A stretch of 64,000 nucleotides of DNA from CAVSJJ01 sp963728395 (GCA_963728395.1 CAVSJJ010000003.1:372001-436000), one strand, 5' to 3'. Counted from the stretch's first letter, positions 21,180 through 33,886 are shown. The notes: generated by a model not told the origin, from the letters alone. Translations and numbers: made by a program.

Positions 21180-21963
21180 GGTCGCCGACCTCCTTGCGGG
21201 TGGCGAGCTGGTCCCGCTCGGCCGGATCAGCGACTCCTCGAACGGGGCGATCCTCGCCGAGGTCCGCGGTGGCGGCGCCGAGCTGCTCGCGATCTACAAG
21301 CCCATCGACGCCGAGCGGCCCCTGTGGGACTACCCGGACGGCACGCTCGCCGGCCGTGAACGGGCGGCATACCTCGTCAGCGCGGCCGGCGGCTTCGGCG
21401 TCGTGCCGCCGACCGTCCTGCGCGACGGTCCGTTCGGCCGGGGCTCGGTCCAACAGTGGATCGGCGACCCGAGCGAGGAGCCGGAGCTCGTCGTCGCCGT
21501 CACGACCGCCCGAGAGGTGCCGCAGGGGTGGCGCGTGGTCCTGCGCGGCGAGACCGAGCTGGGTGAGCGGGTCGTCGTCTCGCACGCCGACGAGCCAGCC
21601 GTGCGCAGCACCGCGGTCCTCGACGCCCTCATCAACAACTCCGACCGCAAGGGCGGCCACCTGCTCCGGTCGCGTGCCTGGGTCCGGGGGGTCGACCACG
21701 GCGTGAGCCTCGGCGTGGAGCCGAAGCTGCGTACCGTCCTGTGGGGCTGGGCCGGCGAGCCCGCCCCCGACGGCGATCTGGACCGGGTACGGACGATCGC
21801 CGATCTGCTCGACGCGGCCGGCGCCGAGGTGCTCGAGCTGGCCGACCTGCTGACCCGGGCCGAAATCGATGCCCTCCGCGCCCGGGCGCGCCGGCTCCTC
21901 GACTCGGGACGGCATCCCCGGCCCAGCCCCGGCTGGCCGTCCATCCCGTGGCCGGCGATGTGA
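21157..21963 (+). CDS. SCO1664 family protein
   Basis: A 268-residue protein distantly related to PI3/PI4-kinase-like folds. It has the pattern LLAIYKPIDAERPLWDYPDG, which would place a lysine in a nucleotide pocket, and later DALINNSDRKGGHLL and GVDHGVSLGVEPKLRTVLWG, which correspond to a kinase-type catalytic loop and metal site. The true activity has not been shown, to my knowledge. The start overlaps the DUF3090 gene by 23 nt. Confidence 0.85.
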   Translation: MPTATDAEVADLLAGGELVPLGRISDSSNGAILAEVRGGGAELLAIYKPIDAERPLWDYPDGTLAGRERAAYLVSAAGGFGVVPPTVLRDGPFGRGSVQQWIGDPSEEPELVVAVTTAREVPQGWRVVLRGETELGERVVVSHADEPAVRSTAVLDALINNSDRKGGHLLRSRAWVRGVDHGVSLGVEPKLRTVLWGWAGEPAPDGDLDRVRTIADLLDAAGAEVLELADLLTRAEIDALRARARRLLDSGRHPRPSPGWPSIPWPAM

Positions 21964-21974
21964 GTGCCGGGCCG

Positions 21975-21980
21975 TAGGCT
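21975..21980 (+). promoter_or_regulatory. Leaderless-type -10 box for mshC
   Basis: TAGGCT with 6 nt to the GTG at 21987. Confidence 0.55.
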
Positions 21981-21986
21981 TCACCC

Positions 21987-23234
21987 GTGATCTCCTGGCC
22001 CACGCCGTTCATCCCTGCCCTGCCCGGCCACGGAGACCCGCTTCGGATGTGGGACAGCAGCACCGGTGAGGCGCACACGGTCAACCCCGGGCCGATCGCC
22101 CGGATGTACGTCTGCGGCATCACGCCCTACGACGCGACCCACCTCGGCCACGCGGCGACCTACGTCGCCTTCGACCTCGTCGGGCGGGTGCTCCGGGACG
22201 CCGGGCACGCCGTGACCTACGTCCAGAACGTCACCGACATCGACGACCCCCTCCTGGAGCGGGCCGAGCGGGACGGGCTCGACTGGCGCGACCTCGCTTC
22301 GGACGGGATCTCCCTCTTCCGGGAGGACATGACGGCCCTGGCCGTCATCCCTCCCGACCACTACTCCGGCGTCGTCGAGTCGATGGACCTCATCACCGAC
22401 GCCGTGCGCCGGCTCCTGGCGGCGGGCGCGGCATACCGGCTCCCCGTCGAGGACGGTCCGGGCGAGGACGTCTACTTCGACCTCGCCACCGAGGCCGGGT
22501 TCGGCGCGGTCTCGTCGTGGTCGCGCGAACAGATGGTCGCGATGTCGGCCGAGCGCGGCGGTGACCCGGGGCGAGCCGGCAAGCACGACCCGCTCGACCC
22601 GCTGCTCTGGCGCGCCGCCCGCCCCGGGGAGCCCTCGTGGCCGGATCCGGTGCTCGGGGCCGGCCGTCCCGGCTGGCACATCGAGTGCACGGTCATCTCG
22701 GTGACCCATCTCGGGATGGCGATGGACATCAAGGGCGGCGGCTCGGACCTGCTCTTCCCGCACCACGAGATGAGCGCTGTCCAGGCCTCCGGGCTGACTC
22801 GCGAGCCCGTGTTCGCCCGCCTCTACGCCCACCAGGGGATGGTCGGGTTCGACGGCGAGAAGATGAGCAAGTCGCTCGGCAACCTCGTCCTCGTCTCCGG
22901 GCTGCGCGCCCGGGGGGTCGACCCGATGGCCATCCGGCTCGTCCTCCTCGGGCAGCACTACCGCGCCGACTGGGAGTACCGTCCGGCGTTGCTCGCCGAG
23001 GCGGAGGACCGGCTCGACCGGTGGCGCCGCGCCCTGTCGATGAACGAGGGCCCGTCGGCGGACGCGACCCTCGCCGAGGTGCGGGCCGCCCTGGCCGACG
23101 ACCTCGACGCCCCGCGGGCCGTCCGCGCGGTGGACCAGTGGGTCGAGACCGCGCTCGGCCACGGGGGCAGCGACCGGACCGCCCCGGGCCTTCTTGCCCG
23201 GCTCGTCGATGCCCTCCTCGGCGTGCGGTTCTAG
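21987..23234 (+). CDS. mshC: Cysteine:GlcN-Ins ligase of mycothiol synthesis
   Basis: A 415-residue ATP-dependent ligase joining cysteine to glucosaminyl-inositol, the third mycothiol step. It derives from cysteinyl-tRNA synthetase: a zinc-site C43 (YVCGITPYDATHLGH, which also carries the HxGH-type motif), HIECTVIS and FPHHEMSAV as further zinc ligands, and KMSKSLGN near residue 288. It lacks the tRNA-binding C-terminal domains, which separates MshC from CysS. It ends before a near-perfect hairpin. Confidence 0.95.
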   Translation: MISWPTPFIPALPGHGDPLRMWDSSTGEAHTVNPGPIARMYVCGITPYDATHLGHAATYVAFDLVGRVLRDAGHAVTYVQNVTDIDDPLLERAERDGLDWRDLASDGISLFREDMTALAVIPPDHYSGVVESMDLITDAVRRLLAAGAAYRLPVEDGPGEDVYFDLATEAGFGAVSSWSREQMVAMSAERGGDPGRAGKHDPLDPLLWRAARPGEPSWPDPVLGAGRPGWHIECTVISVTHLGMAMDIKGGGSDLLFPHHEMSAVQASGLTREPVFARLYAHQGMVGFDGEKMSKSLGNLVLVSGLRARGVDPMAIRLVLLGQHYRADWEYRPALLAEAEDRLDRWRRALSMNEGPSADATLAEVRAALADDLDAPRAVRAVDQWVETALGHGGSDRTAPGLLARLVDALLGVRF

Positions 23235-23239
23235 CCGGG

Positions 23240-23265
23240 CCCGGCGCGGCCAGGCCGCGGCCGGG
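23240..23265. terminator. Hairpin between mshC and the PAC2 gene
   Basis: A 12-bp stem (CCCGGC-GCGGCC with GGCCGC-G-GCCGGG) with one bulged G and a single-base loop, 5 bp after the mshC stop. It can end both convergent transcripts. Confidence 0.65.
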
Positions 23266-23300
23266 TGGGTTCGCCAGAGTGGGACGGGCCCCCGGGATGC

Positions 23301-24155
23301 TCAGGCGTCGGTGCCGTCGACCCCGCGGCGCCGCAGATAGCGCTCGAACTCCTGGGCGATCGCGTCCCCGGTCGCCTCGGGCAGCTCAGCGGTGTCCTGC
23401 GCCTCCTCGAGCGACTCGACGTACTCGGCGACATCGGAGTCCCCGGACGCCAGCTCGTTGACGCCGCGCTCCCACGCCCGGGCGTCCTCGTCGAGGTCGC
23501 CGTGCTCGATCGGTCCGTCCAGGAGGGCCTCGAGGCGCGAGACGAGCGCGAGGGTCGCCTTGGGCGAGGGAGTGTGGCCGGCATAGTGCGGGACGGCCGC
23601 CCAGGCCGAGATCGAGCTGAGGCCGACCTGTCCGGCCGCGTCGGCGAGGACCCCGACGATGCCGGTCGGGCCCTCGTAGGTGCTCGTCTCGAGGTCGAAG
23701 CGGCGCCGGACCTCGGGGTCGTCGGACGTGGCGGTGACCGGGATCGGGCGGGTGTGGGCGACATCCGCCATGAGGGCACCGAGGGTATAGACCTCGCTGA
23801 CCCCGGCCGAGTCGGCGAGCTCCATGAGCTCGACGGCGAACGCGCGCCACCGGAAGGACGGCTCGATGCCCTGGACGAGGATGACGTCCCGGCCGATGCT
23901 CGTCTCCTGGGCGACGAGGATCCGCGTCGTACGCCACGAGATGCGGCGGCGACCGCCCTCGGACACCACACGCGGCCGGTTGACCTGGAAGTCGTAGTAG
24001 TCCTCTGGGTCCATCGCCGCGACCGGCTCGCCGCCCCAGACCTCGGCGAGATGCTCGATGACGGCGCTGGCGGCCTCACCGGCGTCGTTCCACCCCTCGA
24101 AGGCCGCGATCATCACGGGTTCGTGCAGATCGGGCAGATCCTCGAGCTCGATCAC
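23301..24155 (-). CDS. PAC2 family protein
   Basis: A 284-residue protein of the PAC2 (proteasome assembly chaperone) fold, starting VIELEDLPDLHEPVMIAAFE and with GWNDAGEAAS, VLVQGIEPSFRWRAF and GALMADVAHTRPIPVTATS as family landmarks. The GTG at 24155 has GGAGGAGGAG just upstream; a GTG at 24200 would add 15 residues. Actinobacterial PAC2 proteins are found near the proteasome locus, but a chaperone role for the bacterial form is unproven. Confidence 0.85.
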   Translation of the reverse strand: MIELEDLPDLHEPVMIAAFEGWNDAGEAASAVIEHLAEVWGGEPVAAMDPEDYYDFQVNRPRVVSEGGRRRISWRTTRILVAQETSIGRDVILVQGIEPSFRWRAFAVELMELADSAGVSEVYTLGALMADVAHTRPIPVTATSDDPEVRRRFDLETSTYEGPTGIVGVLADAAGQVGLSSISAWAAVPHYAGHTPSPKATLALVSRLEALLDGPIEHGDLDEDARAWERGVNELASGDSDVAEYVESLEEAQDTAELPEATGDAIAQEFERYLRRRGVDGTDA

Positions 24156-24220
24156 GCTCTCCTCCTCCTCGTCGAGGTCCACCCTACGCACGCCGTCCAC
24201 GTGGGCGACCTACCCGTCCG

Positions 24221-24226
24221 TAGACT
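24221..24226 (+). promoter_or_regulatory. Leaderless-type -10 box for the HAD gene
   Basis: TAGACT with 6 nt to the ATG at 24233. Confidence 0.55.
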
Positions 24227-24232
24227 CGCCGC

Positions 24233-24901
24233 ATGAGCCTTCCCGACGCGGTCCTGTGGGACATGGACGGGACGCTCGTCGACACCGAGCCGTACTGGAT
24301 CGCCGCCGAGCACGAGATCGTCGAGCAGGCCGGGGGACGGTGGTCCCAGGAGTACGCCCATCAGCTCGTCGGCAACGACCTGCGCTACTCCGCCGCCTTC
24401 ATCCGGGACCACTCGCCCGTCGACTGGGACGTGGAGCGGATCATCGAGGAGCTCCTGACCCGCGTGGTGACCCGGGTCCGCAGCCACGTCCCGTGGCGTC
24501 CCGGGGCCCGCGACCTGCTCGGCGGCCTCGTCGAGGCGGGAGTGCCGTGCGCCCTGGTGACGATGTCCTGGCGAAGCCTCGCCGACGCCGTGCTCGACGG
24601 GCTGCCCGCGGGCACCTTCGGCGCCGTCGTCACCGGCGACGCGGTCGAGCACGGCAAGCCACACCCCGAGCCCTACCTCGCGGCGGCGGCCGCCCTGGGA
24701 GCCGAACCGGCGCGGTGCGTCGCCATCGAGGACTCACCTGCCGGGGTGCGCTCGGCGGTGGCCGCGGGCGTGCCGACCGTCGCGGTCCCGCACGTGATCC
24801 CTGTCCCCTTGGTCGCCGGGGCCGTGCAGGTCCCGACCCTGCTCCGGGTGTCGCCGGCCGGGCTGGGGGGGCTGGCCGGCATACCGGAGCGGGCCGGCTG
24901 A
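24233..24901 (+). CDS. HAD-family phosphatase / phosphomutase
   Basis: A 222-residue HAD hydrolase. The nucleophile D10 and acid/base D12 are in WDMDGTLVDTEP, the second motif is LVTMSW, and the third and fourth are GKPHPEPY and IEDSPAGVRSA. A small helical cap domain lies at about 18-80, as in beta-phosphoglucomutase-like proteins. The substrate is not defined. A hairpin carrying both stop codons separates it from the convergent RecB-like gene. Confidence 0.88.
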   Translation: MSLPDAVLWDMDGTLVDTEPYWIAAEHEIVEQAGGRWSQEYAHQLVGNDLRYSAAFIRDHSPVDWDVERIIEELLTRVVTRVRSHVPWRPGARDLLGGLVEAGVPCALVTMSWRSLADAVLDGLPAGTFGAVVTGDAVEHGKPHPEPYLAAAAALGAEPARCVAIEDSPAGVRSAVAAGVPTVAVPHVIPVPLVAGAVQVPTLLRVSPAGLGGLAGIPERAG

Positions 24902-24918
24902 GCGCAGGATTCGCTCAG
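24898..24918. terminator. Bidirectional hairpin containing both stop codons
   Basis: A 7-bp stem CTGAGCG/CGCTCAG with a 7-nt loop. The TGA of the HAD gene and the TGA of the RecB-like gene lie in opposite arms. Confidence 0.5.
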
Positions 24919-25760
24919 TCCTCGGCCGGCTTGGCCATCCCCGAGGCCATCGGGTCGAGCGCGGCCGACGGAGCGTTCTCGGGCAGCGGTGGCGGGGTCC
25001 CGCCCCACTCCGGGCAGAGGTGGCGGAAGTCGCACCAGTCGCACAGCCGGGACGTGCGCGGCCGCCAGTCCCCGGTGCTGGCGGCCCGCTCGATCGCGGC
25101 CCACACGGCCTTGACGTTGCGTTCGAGAGCCCGCAGGTCGGCCTCGTCCGGCTCGTAGCGGACGATCTCGCCGTCGCCGAGGTAGACCAGCTGGAGCATC
25201 CTCGGGATCTCGCCCCGCAGACGCCAGAGGACGAGGGCGTAGAACTTCATCTGGAACAGGGCCTTGCCCTCGAAGGTCTCGCGCGGCGCGCGCCCGGTCT
25301 TGTAGTCGACGACCCGCATCGCCCCGTCGGGGGCGACGTCGAGCCGGTCGACGTATCCGCGCAGGGTCAGCCCGTCGATCTCGGTCTCGACGTAGAGCTC
25401 CCGCTCGGCCGGTTCCAGCCGGGTGGGGTCCTCGAGCAGGAACCAGCGCTCGAGCAGGGCCCGGGCGTCGGCGAGCCAGGTCTGCTCGTCGAGCTCGGCG
25501 GACTCGGCGAGCATCGCCCCGAGCTCGGGGCGCTCCGCGACGAGGGCCGCCCAGCGGGGCAGGAGGAGATCGGCGGCGGCATCCGGCGTGCGCTCGGCCG
25601 CGGGAAGCTCGAAGAGGTGCTCGAGGACGGCATGGACGAGGGTGCCGCGGGCCGCCGCCGGCGAGGGCGGTGCCTCGAGCCTGTCGACCGTGCGGAACCG
25701 GTAGAGCAGTGGGCACTGCTTGAAGTCGGCGGCCCGGCTCGGAGACAGCGCGGGAACCAT
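24915..25760 (-). CDS. RecB-family exonuclease with Fe-S cysteines
   Basis: A 281-residue PD-(D/E)XK nuclease of the Cas4/AddB-like group. H43, the glutamate region, D152 and K154 (VVDYKTG) form the metal site. C16 together with C240, C243 and C249 (CDWCDFRHLC) matches the four cysteines that hold a 4Fe-4S cluster. The ATG at 25760 has a TACCGT box 6 nt upstream, and the longer frame is rejected. The ortholog sits in the same place near metH in mycobacteria. It probably acts in DNA repair. Confidence 0.88.
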   Translation of the reverse strand: MVPALSPSRAADFKQCPLLYRFRTVDRLEAPPSPAAARGTLVHAVLEHLFELPAAERTPDAAADLLLPRWAALVAERPELGAMLAESAELDEQTWLADARALLERWFLLEDPTRLEPAERELYVETEIDGLTLRGYVDRLDVAPDGAMRVVDYKTGRAPRETFEGKALFQMKFYALVLWRLRGEIPRMLQLVYLGDGEIVRYEPDEADLRALERNVKAVWAAIERAASTGDWRPRTSRLCDWCDFRHLCPEWGGTPPPLPENAPSAALDPMASGMAKPAED

Positions 25761-25766
25761 GCGCCC

Positions 25767-25772
25767 ACGGTA
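25767..25772 (-). promoter_or_regulatory. Leaderless-type -10 box for the RecB-like gene
   Basis: TACCGT on the minus strand with 6 nt to the ATG at 25760. Confidence 0.5.
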
Positions 25773-25841
25773 TGCCGTGCCTCGGACACCCCCGTCGAGC
25801 GACACCCCCGGTCCCCTCCCCAACCACCCACCCCCCAGCCC

Positions 25842-25950
25842 CCGCCCCAATCCCAACTTTCCCGCCTCAGGCGGGAATGTGGCACTTCACCCCGGAACAT
25901 TTCTCGGGTGAAGTGCCAGGTTCCCGCCTCAGGCGGGAAAATTGGGGCGG
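25842..25950. repeat. Compound 109-bp inverted repeat between recB-like gene and metH
   Basis: Nested symmetric elements: CCGCCCCAAT (25842-25851) with its complement at 25941-25950; a 15-bp palindrome CCCGCCTCAGGCGGG in both arms (25861-25875 and 25923-25937); and a 13-bp central stem (25880-25892 with 25906-25918). The whole could fold as a branched cruciform. It may act as the metH terminator, but it is far larger than needed. Confidence 0.8.
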
Positions 25951-25961
25951 GGGCGGGGGCG

Positions 25962-29774
<3,813 letters not shown>

Positions 29775-29902
29775 GGCGTCCTTGGGTCGATGGGGAGGGT
29801 TCGATGGGGGAGGGCCCGGCGCGTCCGGTGGCATCGGCGACCCGCCACATTCCAGTATGCCGCCGCCCGTGGACGCGGCGCGGGCGTGCCCATGTCCTGC
29901 CG

Positions 29903-29908
29903 TAGGGT
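29903..29908 (+). promoter_or_regulatory. Leaderless-type -10 box for the M50 protease
   Basis: TAGGGT with 6 nt to the ATG at 29915. Confidence 0.55.
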
Positions 29909-29914
29909 CTGCGC

Positions 29915-31024
29915 ATGAGCCAGACCCGCTCGAGCCCCCCGCGCGGCGGCGCCCAGCGGGGGCTCGTCATCGCGCGGGTGGCCGGCATCCCGGTGTCCAT
30001 CGGGGGCAGCTGGCTCATCCTCGCGGCCGGACTCATCTTCCTCGTCGGCTCGGCCAACCCCCAGCTCGGGACGACGGCATACGTCATCGGCGCGGTCTAC
30101 GCCCTCGCCCTTCTCGTCGCCGTCCTCGCCCACGAGTCGGCCCATGCCCTCGCGGCACGGAGCTTCGGCATCGAGGTCCACCGGATCGTCGCAGACCTCT
30201 GGGGCGGGCACACGGCCTTCGACGGGCGCCGGACCACCCCCGGTCGCTCGGCCGTCATCGCGGTCGCCGGACCCTCTGCCAACCTCCTGCTCGCCCTCAT
30301 CGCCTACATGGCCGGAGGCAGCATGCCGGCCGGCGGCACCGTCACGGCGATGGTGAGCGGGTTCGCGACCGTCAACGGCCTCCTGGCCGCCTTCAACCTC
30401 CTGCCCGGCCTGCCGCTCGACGGCGGCCAGCTCGTCGACTCCCTCGTCTGGCGGCTCACCGGCCGACGGGACCTGGGGCTCGTCGCCGGCGGGTGGAGCG
30501 GGCGGATCGTCACGGCGGGCGTCGTGGCCTCGGCGCTGCTGTGGCCGGTCGCCCAGGGGCGCCAGCCGTCGATCGGCACCATCGTCTGGGCCTTCATCAT
30601 CGGCGGGTTCATGTGGTCCGGGGCCTCCAACGCCATCGCCATGGGGAAGGCGCGACGCGTTCTCGGCGCGGTGCGGGTCGGGGACGTCATTCGCCCGGCC
30701 GTCCCGGTCGACCCAGCGGCCCCCATCGGCTCGCTCGGCCAGGACGGGGTGCCCGTGGCCCGGGACGAGACGGGCCTGCCGACGCTCGTCACGACGCAGG
30801 TGGACCCCGCGCAGGCGCCGCCGCCGCAGGCGCCGGTGTCGTCGATCATGGTGCGGATCCCGGCGGAGTGCGTCGTCGAGACCGGCCCGGGGGACGACGT
30901 GACGCAGCTCGTCACGGCCCTCCAGCGGTCCGGAGTCGGCGTCGCGGTCGTCACCCAGGGCGGCGTGCCCTACGGCGTGGCAACGGCCGACCTCATCAAC
31001 GAGCGTCTCCAGGCCGTGTCGTGA
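29915..31024 (+). CDS. M50 site-2-type zinc metalloprotease with CBS region
   Basis: A 369-residue membrane protease. HESAH at 73-77 gives the zinc histidines and catalytic glutamate, and LPLDGGQ (D169) gives the third ligand, within four to six hydrophobic helices. The soluble C-terminal part from about 245 (VGDVIRPAVPVDPAAPIGSL onward) looks like a degenerate CBS pair that may sense nucleotides. The family cuts transmembrane substrates such as anti-sigma factors; the target here is unknown. It lies upstream of trmI, as in related genomes. Confidence 0.88.
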   Translation: MSQTRSSPPRGGAQRGLVIARVAGIPVSIGGSWLILAAGLIFLVGSANPQLGTTAYVIGAVYALALLVAVLAHESAHALAARSFGIEVHRIVADLWGGHTAFDGRRTTPGRSAVIAVAGPSANLLLALIAYMAGGSMPAGGTVTAMVSGFATVNGLLAAFNLLPGLPLDGGQLVDSLVWRLTGRRDLGLVAGGWSGRIVTAGVVASALLWPVAQGRQPSIGTIVWAFIIGGFMWSGASNAIAMGKARRVLGAVRVGDVIRPAVPVDPAAPIGSLGQDGVPVARDETGLPTLVTTQVDPAQAPPPQAPVSSIMVRIPAECVVETGPGDDVTQLVTALQRSGVGVAVVTQGGVPYGVATADLINERLQAVS

Positions 31025-31059
31025 CGCCGATGGCGGCGAGGGCCCTCCCGTGCAGGTCC

Positions 31060-31065
31060 TAGACT
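31060..31065 (+). promoter_or_regulatory. Leaderless-type -10 box for trmI
   Basis: TAGACT with 7 nt to the ATG at 31073. Confidence 0.5.
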
Positions 31066-31072
31066 CGCCGCG

Positions 31073-32074
31073 ATGAGCCCCACCGGAGCAGAGCGTCGGC
31101 GCGGCCCCTTCACCGAGGGGGAGCGGGTCCAGCTGACCGACCCCAAGGGCCGGCTGCACACGATCACCCTCGGGGCGGGCAAGCAGTTCCACACCCATCG
31201 GGGCCATATCCGCCACGACGACCTCATCGGGGCGCCCGACGGCTCGACGGTGACGAACACCGCCGGGACGGAGTATCTCGCCCTGCGGCCGCTGCTGGCC
31301 GACTACGTGATGTCGATGCCCCGCGGCGCCGCCGTCGTCTATCCCAAGGACGCCGGGCAGATCGTCATGATGGCCGACGTCTTCCCGGGGGCCACGGTCG
31401 TCGAGGCGGGCGTGGGCTCCGGCGCGCTGTCCATGTCGCTCCTGCGGGCCGTGGGGGAGGAGGGGCGGGTCCTGTCCTTCGAGCGGCGCGGCGACTTCGC
31501 CGACATCGCGCGGGCGAACGCCCGGGCCTTCTTCGGCGAGGACCACCCCGCCTGGTCGGTCACGGTCGGTGACCTCGTCGAGGAGCTGCCGTCGCACGTC
31601 GCGGACGGGACGGTCGACCGCGTCGTCCTTGACATGCTCGCCCCGTGGGAGTGCCTCGACGTCGTGTCCACGGCCCTCGCGCCGGGCGGCCTGCTCATCT
31701 GCTACGTCGCGACGGCGACCCAGCTCTCCCGGGTCGCCGAGGCGATGCGCGACCACGGGACCTTCACCGAGCCCGAGGCGTGGGAGTCCATCGTGCGCGG
31801 GTGGCATCTCGAGGGCCTCGCGGTCCGCCCCCAGCACCGCATGCACGGGCACACCGGGTTCCTCATCACGACACGCCGGCTCGCCCCCGGCGTGGCCCCT
31901 CCGCTGCGCAAGCGCCGCCCCGGACGTGGCTATGAGGGCGAGGACGAGGCGAGCGCATACTGGACCGCCGAGGCTCTCGGCGAGCGGGTTCCCTCCGAGA
32001 AGCGGGTGCGCCGGGCCCGCAGGTCCATCGTGGAACCTCCGAACAATGCCCAGCCCGGCGGGTTAGGGTCGTAA
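31073..32074 (+). CDS. trmI: tRNA (adenine-58-N1)-methyltransferase
   Basis: A 333-residue Rossmann-fold methyltransferase that methylates A58 in the tRNA T-loop. An N-terminal beta domain (about 10-75) is followed by the AdoMet site VEAGVGSGALSMSLL, the acidic loop LSFERRGDFADIA, and VLDMLAPWECLD as the catalytic region. The C-terminal 45 residues are basic and probably disordered. The ortholog in M. tuberculosis is Rv2118c, which also lies just before mpa. Confidence 0.92.
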   Translation: MSPTGAERRRGPFTEGERVQLTDPKGRLHTITLGAGKQFHTHRGHIRHDDLIGAPDGSTVTNTAGTEYLALRPLLADYVMSMPRGAAVVYPKDAGQIVMMADVFPGATVVEAGVGSGALSMSLLRAVGEEGRVLSFERRGDFADIARANARAFFGEDHPAWSVTVGDLVEELPSHVADGTVDRVVLDMLAPWECLDVVSTALAPGGLLICYVATATQLSRVAEAMRDHGTFTEPEAWESIVRGWHLEGLAVRPQHRMHGHTGFLITTRRLAPGVAPPLRKRRPGRGYEGEDEASAYWTAEALGERVPSEKRVRRARRSIVEPPNNAQPGGLGS

Positions 32075-32116
32075 GGACGGGCCCCGACTGAAGGCCCCGA
32101 CGACCGAGGAGGCGCC

Positions 32117-33886
32117 ATGAGCGACATGGACCGCCCGACGGAGCCCGACGGCACGGCTGAGCCCGGCGCCGAGCGCGAGCGTCTCGAGGCCGAGCGCGCC
32201 CGCCTCGAGGAGGAGATCTCCGCACTGCGCGGACGTGGCGTACCCACTCCGACCCAGGTCCGCGAGCTGGAGCGGACCCTCATCCAGCTCCGCTCGCAGA
32301 TCTCGACGGTCTCGGCCCAGAACGAGCGGCTCGTCCGGACCCTCAAGGAGGCCCGGGAACAGATCGTCACCCTCAAGGCGGAGGTCGACCGGCTCGGCCA
32401 GCCGCCGGCGGCATACGGCACCGTCGTCGAGACCTTCGAGGACGGGACGATCGACATCCTCTCCAGCGGCCGCAAGATGCATGTCGCGGTGAGCCCGGCC
32501 GTCGACCCCGCCGAGCTGTCGATGGGCCGCGAGGTCATGCTCAACGAGGCGATGAACGTCGTCGCAGCGCACGGCTTCGAGCGCACCGGCGAGGTCGTCA
32601 TCATCAAGGAGCTCATCGACGAGGGGCGGGTCCTCGTCGTCGCGCACGCCGACGAGGAGCGGATCTGCCGGATCGCGGCCTCACTCCTCGACCAGCGTCT
32701 TCGGGTCGGTGACGCCGTCCTCCTGGAGTCCCGCAGCGGGTTCGTCTTCGAGCTGGTGCCGAAGGCCGAGGTCGCCGACCTCGTCCTCGAGGAGGTCCCG
32801 GACATCGCCTACGAGGACATCGGCGGCCTGTCCGGCCAGATCGAGGCGATCCGCGACGCGGTCGAGCTGCCCTACCTCCACCCGGACCTCTACACCGAGC
32901 ACCGGCTCAAGCCCCCGAAGGGGGTGCTCCTCTACGGCCCCCCCGGATGTGGCAAGACGATGATCGCGAAGGCCGTCGCCGCCTCCCTCTCGCGCAAGAT
33001 CGCCGAGAAGGAGGGCCGCCCCACGGGAACGAGCTACTTCCTCAACATCAAGGGCCCCGAGCTGCTCAACAAGTACGTCGGCGAGACCGAGCGGCACATC
33101 CGGCTCATCTTCCAGCGGGCACGCGAGAAGTCCAACGAGGGCTTCCCGGTCGTCGTCTTCTTCGACGAGATGGACAGCCTGTTCCGCACCCGCGGGTCGG
33201 GGGTCTCCTCCGACGTCGAGACGACGATCGTTCCCCAGCTGCTCTCGGAGATCGACGGCGTCGAGGGGCTCGAGAACGTCATCGTCATCGGCGCCAGCAA
33301 CCGCGAGGACATGATCGACCCGGCGATCCTCCGTCCGGGCCGGCTCGACGTGAAGATCAAGATCGAGCGCCCGGACGCCGAGAGCGCGACCGACATCTTC
33401 AGCAAGTACCTCACCCCTGATCTGCCGCTGCACCCGGAGGATCTCGGCGTCAACGGCGGGTCACCCGACGCCACCGTCGAGGCGATGATCGAGGCCGTCG
33501 TGACCCGGATGTATTCCGAGGAGGAGGACAACCAGTTTCTCGAGGTCACCTACGCCGGCGGCGACAAGGAGGTCCTGTACTTCAAGGACTTCAACTCGGG
33601 CGCGATGATCCAGAACATCGTCGACCGGGCCAAGAAGATGGCCATCAAGGACCTGCTGACGACGGGCCAGAAGGGGCTGCGCGTCGACCACCTCCTCCAG
33701 AGCTGCGTCGATGAGTTCAAGGAGAACGAGGACCTGCCCAACACGACGAACCCCGACGACTGGGCGCGCATCTCGGGCAAGAAGGGGGAGCGGATCGTCT
33801 ACATCCGCACCCTCATCAAGACCAAGGAGGGCTCGGAACCGGGCCGCTCGATCAGCACGGTCGCCAACACAGGGCAGTACCTCTAG
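32117..33886 (+). CDS. mpa: Proteasome-associated AAA ATPase
   Basis: A 589-residue ring ATPase (also called ARC) that recognises Pup and threads tagged proteins into the proteasome. A coiled coil at about 15-95 binds Pup. Two OB-type domains follow (about 97-215). The AAA domain has Walker A GPPGCGKT (274-281) and Walker B FFDEMD (D350, E351). The C-terminus GQYL is the penultimate-tyrosine tail that docks into PrcA pockets. GAGGAGG precedes the ATG, and TAGGGT at about 32064 could give a 5' leader of some 45 nt. Confidence 0.96.
   Translation: MSDMDRPTEPDGTAEPGAERERLEAERARLEEEISALRGRGVPTPTQVRELERTLIQLRSQISTVSAQNERLVRTLKEAREQIVTLKAEVDRLGQPPAAYGTVVETFEDGTIDILSSGRKMHVAVSPAVDPAELSMGREVMLNEAMNVVAAHGFERTGEVVIIKELIDEGRVLVVAHADEERICRIAASLLDQRLRVGDAVLLESRSGFVFELVPKAEVADLVLEEVPDIAYEDIGGLSGQIEAIRDAVELPYLHPDLYTEHRLKPPKGVLLYGPPGCGKTMIAKAVAASLSRKIAEKEGRPTGTSYFLNIKGPELLNKYVGETERHIRLIFQRAREKSNEGFPVVVFFDEMDSLFRTRGSGVSSDVETTIVPQLLSEIDGVEGLENVIVIGASNREDMIDPAILRPGRLDVKIKIERPDAESATDIFSKYLTPDLPLHPEDLGVNGGSPDATVEAMIEAVVTRMYSEEEDNQFLEVTYAGGDKEVLYFKDFNSGAMIQNIVDRAKKMAIKDLLTTGQKGLRVDHLLQSCVDEFKENEDLPNTTNPDDWARISGKKGERIVYIRTLIKTKEGSEPGRSISTVANTGQYL

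Noticed and set aside
29775..29914. Cobalamin or SAM riboswitch upstream of metH
   Set aside because: Only 140 bp is available, shared with a divergent gene, and no B12-box-like or SAM-box-like sequence was seen.
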